Source: Propionibacterium acidifaciens DSM 21887
Lineage (GTDB): Bacteria; Actinomycetota; Actinomycetes; Propionibacteriales; Propionibacteriaceae
Length of the DNA: 64,000 nucleotides
Direction: 5' to 3'
Assembly: GCF_000426605.1 (NCBI RefSeq)
Contig: NZ_AUFR01000007.1
Location: 1 to 64,000 of the forward strand
Shown here piece after piece: positions 1 through 8,740 of this stretch. The notes below the pieces were generated by a model that saw only the letters and a program-made list of their open reading frames with translations, made no database searches and was not told the DNA's origin. The translations under genes were made by a program, and so were the position numbers. Position 1 is the stretch's first letter; each line of letters starts with the position of its first letter.

Positions 1-185
1 GCGATCCGGGACGTGACAGCCCGGACCGGGTCACGATGCGATCACAGACGTCTCCACTCGGCGATCGACCACCGGACCCCCGACCAAGCCGACACCGGAC
101 GGAGACAACAACACAAGACAGCAGCCCGAGACCACCCATCAACCACTGCCTGAAAAACCCACATCACTCCACCTCGTGCGTGGGG

Positions 186-258
186 TGGAGCATAGGGGAC
201 TCGAACCCCTGACCTACGGCTTGCAAAGCCGTCGCTCTACCAGCTGAGCTAATGCCCC
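186..258 (-). tRNA. tRNA-Ala (anticodon TGC)
   Basis: Read on the minus strand this is a 73-nt cloverleaf. The acceptor stem GGGGCAT pairs with ATGCTCC (one G-T pair). The anticodon TGC is at 225-223 in a CTTTGCAAAG context, and the T arm carries GGTTCGAGTCCC. The discriminator is A. CCA is not a separate appended triplet that can be recognised here. It stands alone upstream of the DUF5318 gene. Confidence 0.95.
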
Positions 259-321
259 GGAACGGGCCCCGCACGGGCGGCGGAGCGCGCAACGGCGCCT
301 CACAGTGTAGCCGGTGGCCGG

Positions 322-590
322 CCCCGCGCCGAACCCTCCGGCGGTCGGTTCTCGGTTGTCCCGCTTCCGTCCTTCCGGCCCCGCTCGAAGCGGCCCGCGC
401 CTGGTGGGGGCCGGGTCGGCAGGGGCAGGACGTTCGCGCCCCGCCCGCCGGTCCCGCGCCGAACCCTCCGGCGGCCGGTTCTCGGTTGTCCCGCTTCCGT
501 CCTTCCGGCCCCGCTCGAAGCGGCCCGCGCCTGGTGGAGGCCGGGTCGGCAGGGGCAGGACGTTCGCGCCCCGCCCGCCGGTCCCGCGCC
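322..590. repeat. 130-bp tandem repeat, two full copies
   Basis: Unit 1 (about 323-452) and unit 2 (about 453-582) differ at only about two positions, and the first bases of a third unit follow to 590. This fills most of the gap between the tRNA and the DUF5318 gene. Open frames across it on both strands are products of the GC-rich repeat; none has a convincing start or a known domain. Near-identity suggests recent duplication or ongoing homogenisation. Confidence 0.85.
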
Positions 591-714
591 CGCCCGTCGA
601 GGGCCCGTCGCCCCTCGTCCGCGCCCTCCTCGGCCGCCGCCCTCCTCAACCCCCGCGTGACCTCTCATGACGCCCGGGTGCCCCGAGCCGGCCGGCGCAG
701 TTACCCTTGGATTC

Positions 715-1134
715 ATGCGGACACAGCGTCAGGTGGTAAGTCATGCGTTGCGGCGTCGGGCGACGCTCGAGGCGATGCGGCGCCCCGATGCCGTCATGAT
801 GGAGTCCGATCCGTGCGACGCGGATCCACTCCTCATCCGCTCGGCCCTCCACCACGGCGTTCCGTCCGGCTCCGCCTGCCCGGTCTGCGCCGGCGGGCGC
901 CTGAGCGTGCTGAACTACGTGTTCGGCGACCAGCTCGGACAGTTCTCGGGACGCATCAAGCAGCCCGCGGAGCTGGACGAGATGGAGACCCGGTTCGGCG
1001 AGTTCACCGTCCGGGAGGTCGAGGTTTGCCCCGACTGCGGATGGAACTTCATGCTCTCGTCCTACACACTGGGCGATGGCCACCGTCGCCGCCCGCCGCG
1101 GCACCAGCAGACAGTTGAGGACATCTATGGCTGA
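715..1134 (+). CDS. DUF5318-like zinc-ribbon protein
   Basis: A 139-residue protein with two CxxC pairs, C55-P-V-C58 and C105-P-D-C108, which should form a zinc ribbon around a conserved middle segment. It resembles the actinobacterial DUF5318 family; the biochemical role is not known to me. The start at 715 is chosen because a -10-like TACCCT (702-707) lies 7 nt before it with no room for a leader, so the mRNA is probably leaderless. An upstream ATG at 667 is possible but unsupported. The last 8 nt overlap the start of the penicillin-binding protein gene, indicating translational coupling and a shared operon. Confidence 0.8.
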   Translation: MRTQRQVVSHALRRRATLEAMRRPDAVMMESDPCDADPLLIRSALHHGVPSGSACPVCAGGRLSVLNYVFGDQLGQFSGRIKQPAELDEMETRFGEFTVREVEVCPDCGWNFMLSSYTLGDGHRRRPPRHQQTVEDIYG

Positions 1135-3355
1135 CAACAGGAGCACCCCTCGTCGTCCGGTGAAGGCCGCCGGCAAGGGCGGCAAGAAGAGCAGGGGCGG
1201 CGGGAAGAAGCGCATCGCCGGCATCGCCGGGATGGTGCTGGCCGGCATCATCGTCCTCGCGCTCATCGTGTCGGGCATCTTCTACCTCTCCGTCGACCTG
1301 CCCGAGCCCAACGAGGACTACACGACGCAGACGACGAGCATCTACTACCGCGACGGCACGACGAAGCTCGGCGAGCTGTCGGTGCAGAACCGCACCGAGG
1401 TCGACTACTCGACCATGGCCGAGCCCATGAAGAACGCGATCATCGCCGCCGAGGACCGCACCTTCTGGACCAACCACGGCATCTCGCCGAAGGGCATGTT
1501 CCGCTCCCTGTGGGCCATCGCCCGCGGCGAGGAGCTGCAGAGCGGCTCGACGATCACCCAGCAGTACATCAAGATCCGCTACCTCACGAGCGCCCAGACG
1601 ATGAGTCGCAAGCTCAAGGAGCTGGCGCTCGCGGTGAAGATCAACAGGACGGTCTCCAAGGAGGAGATCCTCTCCGGCTACCTCAACACCGTCTACTTCG
1701 GCCGCGGCGCCTACGGCATCGAGAAGGCCGCCGAGACCTGGTTCAACACGGACGCGGCCAGCCTCGACGTGGCCCAGTCGGCCATGCTCGCCTCGCTCGT
1801 CAACAGCCCCTCGGCGCTCGACCCGTCCAACGGCGACGAGGCCTCGTCCGCCCTGCTCGAGCGCTACCAGTACGTGCTCGACGGCATGCTCGAGGCCGGC
1901 AACATCAGCCAGGCCGACCACGACGCCGCCTACGGCTCCCTGCCCGAGACGGCGCCCGTCTCCGAGGACGACACCTACAGCGGCCCCAACGGCTTCCTCA
2001 TGACGATGGTGCAGAACGAGCTGCTCGACGCCGGCCTCACCGACGAGCAGATCTCCGGCGGCGGCCTGAAGATCGTCACGACCTTCGACTCGTCCATGCA
2101 GGACTCGGCGGTCAGGACCGCGCAGGACTACACGAAGCGCGCCGTCGCCAACGCCAGGACCGACGGCCTGTCCGAGTCCGATCTGCACATCGGCATCGCC
2201 TCGGTGGCGGTCGGCACGGGCGAGGTCTACGCCCTCTACGGCGGCCCCGACTACCTGTCCTCCCAGATCAACTGGGCCACCACCGCCCGCCCGTCGGCGT
2301 CCACCTTCAAGGCCTGGGCGCTGCTCGCCGGCCTCAACCAGGGCTTCGGCCTGGGCACGACCCTCAACGGCAGCACCTTCACGCCGACCGGCGACTCGGT
2401 CGTCGTGCACAACGACTCCAACGTCAACTACGGCAACGTCACCCTGCTCAAGGCCACCTCGTACTCGATGAACACGGCCTTCACCGACCTCGTGACGACC
2501 ATGGACAACGGCCCGCAGTCGGTCGTCGACATGGCCAACGCGGCCGGCGTCCCCACCGGCGACGGCTGGGACATCAACAACCGCATCGCGCTGGGCACCG
2601 CCCAGGTGAGCCCGCTGTCGAACGCCACCGGCTTCGCGACGATCGCCAACGACGGCAAGGTCAACTCCACGCACGTCGTGCAGAGCGTCACCGATGCGAG
2701 CGGCGCGACGCTCCACAGCGGCGACACGGCGTCCTCCCAGGCGATCGACGAGAACGTCGCGCGGAACGCCCAGACCGCCCTCAAGTCCGTTGTCACGAGC
2801 GGCACCGGCACGACGGCCGGCCAGCTGGGCCGCGAGGTCATCGCCAAGACCGGCACCAAGGACGACGGCGACGCCGAGACGATCTCGGCCTGGTTCGTCG
2901 GCGCGACGAGGCAGGTCTCGACGGCGGTCATGTTCGTCGCCGGCGACGGCAACGCCGACCTCAACCCCTACTCGCCGTACGGCTCCTTCAGCTCGGCCCT
3001 CTACCCGGCCAACACCTGGGAGGACTACATGGAGGCCGCCACCGCGGGCATGGACTACAAGTCCTTCCCCGCGCTCAACAACATCGGCGCGAGCTCGGGC
3101 AACAACGCCACCTACGCCCCGACGAGCAACCAGAGCTACTCCTACCCGACGAGCAACCAGAGCTACTCCTACCCGACGAGCAACCAGAGCTACTACTACC
3201 CGACGTTCTATCCGACCGAGGAGCCGGCCGCCACCCAGGAGCAGCAGGGCAACGGCGGCACCGGTGAGGGCGGCGGGGACGACGACAACAACGCCCCCGG
3301 CGGCAATGATCCCGCCCCCGGCATCGGCGGCGTCCCCAGCTCCAATCACACCTGA
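1127..3355 (+). CDS. class A penicillin-binding protein (transglycosylase/transpeptidase)
   Basis: A 742-residue bifunctional peptidoglycan synthase. It has a basic cytoplasmic tail, one membrane segment (about 29-55), a family-51 glycosyltransferase domain (EDRTFW near 109, GSTITQQ near 140) and a transpeptidase domain with SxxK as STFK (S about 392), SxN as SMN (about 447) and KTG (about 574). It polymerises and crosslinks glycan strands outside the membrane. The C-terminus is a Ser/Tyr/Gln-rich tail with three SNQSYSYPT-type repeats, then an acidic Gly/Asp run. The ATG at 1127 has GAGG just upstream and overlaps the preceding gene by 8 nt. Equivalent to the PonA/PBP1 group; the exact paralogue is uncertain. 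Confidence 0.95.
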   Translation: MADNRSTPRRPVKAAGKGGKKSRGGGKKRIAGIAGMVLAGIIVLALIVSGIFYLSVDLPEPNEDYTTQTTSIYYRDGTTKLGELSVQNRTEVDYSTMAEPMKNAIIAAEDRTFWTNHGISPKGMFRSLWAIARGEELQSGSTITQQYIKIRYLTSAQTMSRKLKELALAVKINRTVSKEEILSGYLNTVYFGRGAYGIEKAAETWFNTDAASLDVAQSAMLASLVNSPSALDPSNGDEASSALLERYQYVLDGMLEAGNISQADHDAAYGSLPETAPVSEDDTYSGPNGFLMTMVQNELLDAGLTDEQISGGGLKIVTTFDSSMQDSAVRTAQDYTKRAVANARTDGLSESDLHIGIASVAVGTGEVYALYGGPDYLSSQINWATTARPSASTFKAWALLAGLNQGFGLGTTLNGSTFTPTGDSVVVHNDSNVNYGNVTLLKATSYSMNTAFTDLVTTMDNGPQSVVDMANAAGVPTGDGWDINNRIALGTAQVSPLSNATGFATIANDGKVNSTHVVQSVTDASGATLHSGDTASSQAIDENVARNAQTALKSVVTSGTGTTAGQLGREVIAKTGTKDDGDAETISAWFVGATRQVSTAVMFVAGDGNADLNPYSPYGSFSSALYPANTWEDYMEAATAGMDYKSFPALNNIGASSGNNATYAPTSNQSYSYPTSNQSYSYPTSNQSYYYPTFYPTEEPAATQEQQGNGGTGEGGGDDDNNAPGGNDPAPGIGGVPSSNHT
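3121..3201 (+). repeat. 27-bp in-frame tandem repeat in the PBP tail
   Basis: Three 27-bp units start at 3121, 3148 and 3175. Units 1 and 2 are identical; unit 3 differs by a Ser to Tyr codon. They encode a nine-residue SNQSYSYPT-like motif in the extracellular tail of the penicillin-binding protein and are a likely site of copy-number variation between strains. Confidence 0.9.
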
Positions 3356-3540
3356 GCCGCGCCGGTGACGCGCGCAGGCCCGCCGCTGCGTCCCGGGCCG
3401 GCGGTCCATGGCGCCGATCGGCCGCTCCAGCGCCGCCCGAGTGCCGCGGGACGGGCCGCTCGGGCGGCGGCAGGTCGTACTGACGGCGGGGAAGTGGGCA
3501 TCGCCCGCCCCCGCCACCGGCGACTGGCAGGATGGACGCC

Positions 3541-4977
3541 ATGAACGGAGCGGCACGTCTGACGGAGCGCATCGGCGGCCCGGTGGGGGCCCATGCGCGC
3601 CCCTGGGGGCTCTGGTTCAACCCCCTGCCCTGGTCGATCCTCGTCGCCGGGCTGTCCTGGGTCGTCCTCATGCTGCGCCAGGTCCCCTGCCAGCAGCACG
3701 TCTACGGCACGACGGTCAACACGTACGCCCGCCTGTGCTACTCCGACATCCCCCTCCTCTACCAGGGCAACGGCGTCGCCACGGGCGCCGGGCTCTACTC
3801 CGAGGCCGGCCTCACCCATCCGCCACTGGTCGGCGCCCTCGTCGCGGTCTGCCGCTGGCTCACCGGGCTGTTCGGCGCCGACGTCGGCGCCTCGGCCACC
3901 GGCCAGGAGCAGCTCGACGCCTCCTACCTGTTCTTCGTCCTCACCGCCGTCGTCCTGTTCGTCTCCTTCCTGGCGGTCGTCGTCGTCCAGGCCGAGCTGG
4001 GCGCCGGCTCGGCCAGCTGGGCCACCCAGGGCGTCGCGACGCGCAGCTTCGACGCGCTGCTCGTCGCGGCCGCGCCCGTCGTCATGGCCTCCGGCCTCAT
4101 CAACTGGGACATGCTCGCGGTCGCGCTCGTCGGCCTCGGGGTCCTCGCCTGGGCCCGGTGCCGCCCCCTGGTCGCCGGCGTCGCGCTCGGTGCGGCCTTC
4201 TCGACGAAGTTCTTCCCCGTCCTCGTCCTCGTCGCCCTGGCCCTCGTGTGCCGGCGCGGCGCCCGCATGGGCGCCTGGCGCGCCTGTCTCGGCGGTTTCG
4301 CCGCGGCCTGGGCGCTCATCAACGCGCCGCTGCTCCTCACCGACCCGCACGGCTGGTCGTTGTACTGGTCGAGCAGCATCGGCCGCGGCGCCGACCTCGG
4401 CTCGCTGTGGTACGTCTTCGAGCTCATGGGGCTGCGGGTGCCCGGCGTCAACGCGGTGTGCCTCCTGCTCATGGCGGCCGCCCTGTGCGCCATCGCCCTC
4501 CTCGTGCGCCGGGCGCCGCGCCGCCCCCGCACCGCGCAGGTGATCCTGCTCGTGCTCATCGCCTTCGCCGTGTGCACCAAGGCCTACGCCCCGCAGTGCG
4601 CCCTGTGGCTGCTGCCCTTCGTCGTCATGGCCCGGCCGAGGGTCTTCGACTGGGCCGTGTGGAACATCGCCGAACTGGTCTACTTCTTCGCGGTCTGGGG
4701 CTTCCTCGACGGCGTGCTGGGCCCCGGCACCGGCGCCGACGCCCTCTACTGGGGCGCGACGCTCCTGCGCATCGGCGTCCAGCTGTGGCTGGCCGCCCAG
4801 GTCTGCCACGACGTGCTCAACCCCTGGGACGACCCGGTGCGGGTCGGCCACGTCGACGACCTCACCGGCGGCGTTCTCGACCACGCCGTCGACGCGGTGC
4901 CCCCGCCGGTCCCGCAGGCCCCGCCCGTCCCGCCGACGCCCCTCCCCGCGGCCGGGCACGACGGGTGCCCGCGGTGA
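3541..4977 (+). CDS. GT87-like polytopic membrane glycosyltransferase
   Basis: A 478-residue, very hydrophobic protein with about ten membrane segments and an early HPPLVG motif in a luminal-type loop, resembling the DUF2029/GT87 group of polyprenyl-phosphate-sugar-dependent mannosyltransferases in Actinobacteria. It probably adds sugars to lipid-linked or wall glycans on the outer membrane face; donor and acceptor are unknown. Start 3541 is preferred (CAGGAT 7 nt before it); 3532 is an alternative adding three residues. The C-terminal 40 residues are Pro-rich. Its TGA overlaps the GTG of the next glycosyltransferase gene, so the two are translationally coupled, and both follow the PBP gene in one direction. 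Confidence 0.75.
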   Translation: MNGAARLTERIGGPVGAHARPWGLWFNPLPWSILVAGLSWVVLMLRQVPCQQHVYGTTVNTYARLCYSDIPLLYQGNGVATGAGLYSEAGLTHPPLVGALVAVCRWLTGLFGADVGASATGQEQLDASYLFFVLTAVVLFVSFLAVVVVQAELGAGSASWATQGVATRSFDALLVAAAPVVMASGLINWDMLAVALVGLGVLAWARCRPLVAGVALGAAFSTKFFPVLVLVALALVCRRGARMGAWRACLGGFAAAWALINAPLLLTDPHGWSLYWSSSIGRGADLGSLWYVFELMGLRVPGVNAVCLLLMAAALCAIALLVRRAPRRPRTAQVILLVLIAFAVCTKAYAPQCALWLLPFVVMARPRVFDWAVWNIAELVYFFAVWGFLDGVLGPGTGADALYWGATLLRIGVQLWLAAQVCHDVLNPWDDPVRVGHVDDLTGGVLDHAVDAVPPPVPQAPPVPPTPLPAAGHDGCPR

Positions 4978-6173
4978 GCGCTCCGCGCACCGCGGGCACC
5001 GGCGGCACCCTCACCCTCGGCGCCCGCGCGGCGGGCGCCGCGCGCAGCCGCACCGGAGGCGCCACGCGTGTCGTCGTCATGGTCTGGGCCTGCACCCGCG
5101 CCCTGCTCGCCGCGGTGCTGCTGCACACCGTCCGTGCCAACGGCACGACGGCGGCGCGGGCCCTCGGCAACTGGGACGTCCAGCACTACCTGGCCATCGC
5201 GGTCGACGGCTACGCCGACCAGCTGAGCATGGCCTTCTTCCCGGGCGTCCCGCTCGTCATGCGCGCCCTCGCGCAGCTCGGCCTGCCCGCCGTCGAGGCG
5301 ACCGCCGCCGTGTGCGCGCTCGCCTCCCTCGTTGCGGCCCTCGCCATGGACCGTCTCGGCGGTCAGTGGGCGGCCATCGCCTGGCTGCTCGCGCCGATGG
5401 CCGTCTTCACCGTCGTCGGCTACTCGGAGGCCCTCTTCTGCGCCTTCGGCCTGTGGGCCTGGGTGCTCGCCCGCCGCGGCCGCTGGTGGTGGGCGTCCCT
5501 GGCCGCCGCGTTCGCCTGCACCACCCGCATCTCCGGCGTCTTCCTCGTCGGCGGCCTCATCCTGCTCGCCCTGACCGGCGGCGAGCCCACCGCCCCGGGC
5601 GCCGCGCCCTGCACGCGGACGACCGGGCCGCGCGACCGGCTGCGGCACGCCGCCATCGCCGCGCTGCCGCTGCTCGTCGTCGTCGCCTTCTTCGCCCACC
5701 TGCACGACATCACCGGCGCCTGGGACGCCTGGTTCACCGCCCAGCGGGCCGGCTGGGACCGCAGCTGGACGAACCCCTGGCAGAGCTTCCAGAACACCCT
5801 CTTCGCCGTCGACCCGGCGGCCTGGCCCGAGGAGCCGACGCGCGCCTGGATCTTCCGCTTCGAGATCGCCTCGGTCGTCATCGGACTGGTCACCGTGCTC
5901 GTCGCCCTCGCCCGCCGGGCCTGGGCGCAGGCAGGCTACGTCCTCGTCCAGCTCCTCGCCCTGACGACCGCCACCTGGTTCATGTCCGTCAACCGCGGCG
6001 ACCTGCTGTGGTTCCCGCTGTTCATCGGCATCGGCCGGCTCGTCGCCCACCGTCCGGACTCGAAGGGGGCCGATCTGCTGCGCTCGGTCGTGCTGCTGCT
6101 CGTCGTCCTGGCCGATCTGGTGCTCATGGCCTGGTGGGCGCGCCTGTTCTTCCTCGGTCACTGGGCCAGTTAG
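4974..6173 (+). CDS. PIG-V-like membrane mannosyltransferase
   Basis: A 399-residue polytopic protein with the FFPGVPLVMRAL segment typical of the PIG-V/GPI-mannosyltransferase-like family, preceded by a short NWDVQHYLAIA motif carrying the acidic residue expected of GT-C enzymes. It probably uses polyprenyl-phosphate mannose for extracytoplasmic glycosylation. The GTG start at 4974 overlaps the upstream stop (GTGA), which decides the start; an in-frame GTG at 4965 is the alternative. It pairs with the preceding GT87-like gene, so the two may act in one glycan pathway. Confidence 0.75.
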   Translation: MSAPRTAGTGGTLTLGARAAGAARSRTGGATRVVVMVWACTRALLAAVLLHTVRANGTTAARALGNWDVQHYLAIAVDGYADQLSMAFFPGVPLVMRALAQLGLPAVEATAAVCALASLVAALAMDRLGGQWAAIAWLLAPMAVFTVVGYSEALFCAFGLWAWVLARRGRWWWASLAAAFACTTRISGVFLVGGLILLALTGGEPTAPGAAPCTRTTGPRDRLRHAAIAALPLLVVVAFFAHLHDITGAWDAWFTAQRAGWDRSWTNPWQSFQNTLFAVDPAAWPEEPTRAWIFRFEIASVVIGLVTVLVALARRAWAQAGYVLVQLLALTTATWFMSVNRGDLLWFPLFIGIGRLVAHRPDSKGADLLRSVVLLLVVLADLVLMAWWARLFFLGHWAS

Positions 6174-6199
6174 GGCCGCCTCCCGGTCGTGGCCGGTCG

Positions 6200-6205
6200 T
6201 AGAGT
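6200..6205 (+). promoter_or_regulatory. -10 box of the GH13 gene
   Basis: TAGAGT about 43 nt before the ATG at 6249 leaves a leader with a GAGAGGAG ribosome binding site at about 6235-6242. No strong -35 hexamer is visible. Confidence 0.45.
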
Positions 6206-6248
6206 GTGGCTGGACCGTGCTGAGTGCACCCGACGAGAGGAGCCCGTG

Positions 6249-7499
6249 ATGTCCGGCTGGAGCGACGACACGATCTGGTGGGCCGTCTACCCGCTCGGCT
6301 TCCTCGGCGCCTCCACCCGGCCCGCCGACGGGCGGCGTCCTCTGGAGCACCGCCTGCCCGCGCTGGAGGGATGGCTCGACTACCTGCTGTCGATCGGCTG
6401 CAACGGCCTGGCCCTCGGTCCGATCTTCGAGTCGGTCTCGCACGGCTACGACACCCTCGACCACTTCCGCGTCGACCCGCGCCTGGGCGACGAGGACGAC
6501 CTGGCGCACCTCGTGGCGGCCTGCCACGAGCGCGGCATCCGCGTGGCCCTCGACGGCGTCTTCAACCATGTGAGCGCCGCCCACCCGGCCCTGCTCGCGG
6601 CCCTGTCCGGCGGCCCCGGCTCCCCGACCGCCGACATGTTCCACATCGACTGGTCGACGAACCCGCCGACGCGCCTCAATTTCGAGGGCAGCGACGACCT
6701 CGTCCGGCTCAACCACGACAGCCCGGCGGTGCGCGAGCTCGTGACGCGGGTCATGAACCACTGGCTCGAGTTCGGCGTCGACGCCTGGCGGCTGGACGCC
6801 GCCTACGCCGTGCCGCCGTCCTTCTGGGCGCCGGTGCTCGCCGAGGTACGGGCCTCCCACCCGCGGGCCTTCGTCTGGGGGGAGGTCATCCACGGCGACT
6901 ACGCGCGGATCGTCGCCGACTCGACGATGGACTCGCTCACCGAGTACGAGCTGTGGAAGGCCATCTGGAGCAGTCTGGCCGCGGAGAACTTCTACGAACT
7001 CGACTGGACCCTCGCGCGGCACAACGGCTTCGTCGAGGACTTCGTCCCGATGACCTTCCTCGGCAACCACGACACCACCCGCATCGCCAGCCGGGTGGGG
7101 GACGCGAAGGCCGTCCTGGCGGCCGTCGTGCTCCTCACCGTCGGCGGTATCCCGAGCATCTACTACGGTGACGAGCAGGGCTTCCACGGCGTCAAGTACG
7201 ACCGCCCCTGGGGCGACGACGAGGTGCGTCCGGCCATGCCAGCCGGCCCGGGGGAGCTCTCGGGGCTCGGCGCCGGCATGCTGCGCCGTCACCAGCAGCT
7301 CATCTCGATCAGACGTCGCAACCCCTGGCTGGTGCGCGCCCGCACCACCGTCACGCAGCTCGCGAACGACCACCTCGTCTACGAGGCGTACGACCCCGCC
7401 GACGCGGCGCGCCGCCTCTACGTGTCGCTGAGCGTGGGCGCGCGCGCCAAGGCCCACGTCGCCGACGCGGCGGGCGGGCTCTTCGCGTTCGAGGGCTGA
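6249..7499 (+). CDS. GH13 alpha-amylase-family glycoside hydrolase
   Basis: A 416-residue single-domain enzyme with the GH13 barrel motifs in order: DGVFNHV (region I), WRLDAA with the nucleophile Asp (region II), VWGEVIHGDY with the acid/base Glu (region III) and FLGNHDT with the transition-state Asp (region IV). There is no signal peptide, so it should act in the cytoplasm on alpha-glucans or maltodextrins. It is shorter than most amylases (no C-terminal beta domain beyond a small one). The start has a strong GAGAGGAG site. The convergent neighbour is a small CBM48 protein, which fits a shared role in glycogen or maltodextrin metabolism. Exact specificity cannot be read from sequence. Confidence 0.9.
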   Translation: MSGWSDDTIWWAVYPLGFLGASTRPADGRRPLEHRLPALEGWLDYLLSIGCNGLALGPIFESVSHGYDTLDHFRVDPRLGDEDDLAHLVAACHERGIRVALDGVFNHVSAAHPALLAALSGGPGSPTADMFHIDWSTNPPTRLNFEGSDDLVRLNHDSPAVRELVTRVMNHWLEFGVDAWRLDAAYAVPPSFWAPVLAEVRASHPRAFVWGEVIHGDYARIVADSTMDSLTEYELWKAIWSSLAAENFYELDWTLARHNGFVEDFVPMTFLGNHDTTRIASRVGDAKAVLAAVVLLTVGGIPSIYYGDEQGFHGVKYDRPWGDDEVRPAMPAGPGELSGLGAGMLRRHQQLISIRRRNPWLVRARTTVTQLANDHLVYEAYDPADAARRLYVSLSVGARAKAHVADAAGGLFAFEG

Positions 7500-7562
7500 T
7501 GCGCCGGTTCCTCCTGCCGCACGGCAGGGCCGCCCGCCCGCGGGGGCTCGGGGCGGTGACGT

Positions 7563-7641
7563 GGTGCGCGGGCAGCGCCGTTGATGCCCGCGCACCAGGA
7601 TCGCGGCGGGGCCGCCGCGACGGTCGTCCGCGGCGGCCCCG
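7563..7641. terminator. paired hairpins between convergent genes
   Basis: Two perfect hairpins sit between the GH13 gene and the CBM48 gene. One has 12-bp arms (7563-7574 with 7585-7596) and one has 13-bp arms (7607-7619 with 7629-7641). Neither has a T tract, which is usual in this GC range, and both could work in either direction. Confidence 0.6.
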
Positions 7642-7644
7642 GGT

Positions 7645-7923
7645 TCAGACGACCAGCTGGCCGCCCTCGGGCGTGATCGTCTCGGCGTCGATGTCGTCGA
7701 ACCACTGACCGTTCGCGCCGAGGTAGCGGAAGTGGATGCGGGTTCCGACGGGCACGGTGACCATCGCCGTGGCGCTGCCGTCGGGGCGCATCTTGAGCGG
7801 GTTGCGCAGGGGCTGCCAGTCGTTGAAGGAGCCGACGACGCTCACCGGCATGGCCGGGTGGTCCGCCGGCAGGGAGAAGATGACGGCGACGGTGCCCTCC
7901 GACACCGGTTCCTTGCGGATCAT
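7645..7923 (-). CDS. small CBM48 / isoamylase N-terminal domain protein
   Basis: A 92-residue stand-alone early-set domain. VVGSFNDWQP is the glycogen-binding signature seen in AMPK-beta and in isoamylase N-termini, followed by PVGTRIHFRY and a GQWFDD turn. It probably binds alpha-glucan or docks on a glucan enzyme; it has no catalytic domain. A GGAG-type site precedes the ATG. It is convergent with the GH13 gene, separated by two hairpins. Confidence 0.85.
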   Translation of the reverse strand: MIRKEPVSEGTVAVIFSLPADHPAMPVSVVGSFNDWQPLRNPLKMRPDGSATAMVTVPVGTRIHFRYLGANGQWFDDIDAETITPEGGQLVV

Positions 7924-8146
7924 GGAGAACCTCCGCGTTGGGGCGCCCCCGACTCCGGTACAGGACCGTGCCTCCGGACGAGTCGGGGCTGAACGGTCCG
8001 GCAGGCCTTCTGCCCACAGACTAAGGGCGCGCCGCGGATTAATCGAGGCGTCCCATCAGGGGAGAGGGCCCGCGGGCCAGGTCGCCGCGGCCCCTGCGCC
8101 GGGCCCCGGCAGCCCGTGTCTGAACCCCGCCCGCACCCTGCTTCGT

Positions 8147-8737
8147 TCAGGCGTCGGTCCCGAGCAGTCCCGCGGCCCCCTCGAGTCGATCGTCCACCAT
8201 GCCGATCGCCTGCATCATCGCGTACACCGTGGTGGGGCCGACGAAGACGAAGCCGGCGGCGCGCAGCGCCGCGGCCAGCGCGGCGGACTCGGGCGTGCGG
8301 GTCGGGATCTCCGCCGTGCTCACCGGGCGCGGCCGGGCGGGCGGGCGGAACGACCAGACGAGACCCGGCAGTCCGCCGTGCTCGCGCAGGCCCCTCGTCG
8401 CGTGGGCGTTCGTGACGGCGGCCCCGATCTTGCGCCGGTTGCGCACGATGCCCTCGTCGCCCAGGAGCCGGTCGACGTCCGCGGAGCCGTAGGCGGCGAC
8501 CCGGTCGACGTCGAAGTCGTCGAAGGCCCGGCGGAAGGCCGGGCGCTTGCGCAGGATCGTCGCCCAGCTCAGGCCGGACTGGAAGCCCTCCAGACACAGG
8601 CGCTCGAACAGCCCCCGCTCGTCGGTGACCGGGGCGCCCCACTCGTGGTCGTAGTAGTCGCGCAGCAGCGGATCGTGGGCCGCCCAGCGCGGGCGGGCGC
8701 GCCCGTCCGCGTCGATGACCAACTCGTCGCCGGCCAT
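8147..8737 (-). CDS. tag: DNA-3-methyladenine glycosylase I family protein
   Basis: A 196-residue Tag-family protein recognised by HEWGAPV and LCLEGFQSGLSW, which should flip and excise 3-methyladenine as the first step of base-excision repair. The zinc snap of classical Tag appears lost. The N-terminal Cys (RCxW) is replaced in RARPRW, and the C-terminal His/Cys pair is missing in MVDDRLEGAAG, although a His-containing YYDHEWG segment is retained. It starts 3 bp after the ogt stop and is the third gene of an ATPase-ogt-tag operon. The fold and the catalytic Glu region (LEGFQ) look intact. Confidence 0.9.
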   Translation of the reverse strand: MAGDELVIDADGRARPRWAAHDPLLRDYYDHEWGAPVTDERGLFERLCLEGFQSGLSWATILRKRPAFRRAFDDFDVDRVAAYGSADVDRLLGDEGIVRNRRKIGAAVTNAHATRGLREHGGLPGLVWSFRPPARPRPVSTAEIPTRTPESAALAAALRAAGFVFVGPTTVYAMMQAIGMVDDRLEGAAGLLGTDA

Positions 8738-8740
8738 GGC

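Noticed and set aside
1049-3556. An 835-codon open frame on the minus strand opposite the PBP gene
   Set aside because: It is the usual antisense shadow of a GC-rich gene: low complexity, Val/Arg/Gly-rich, no domain, while the plus strand encodes a complete PBP.
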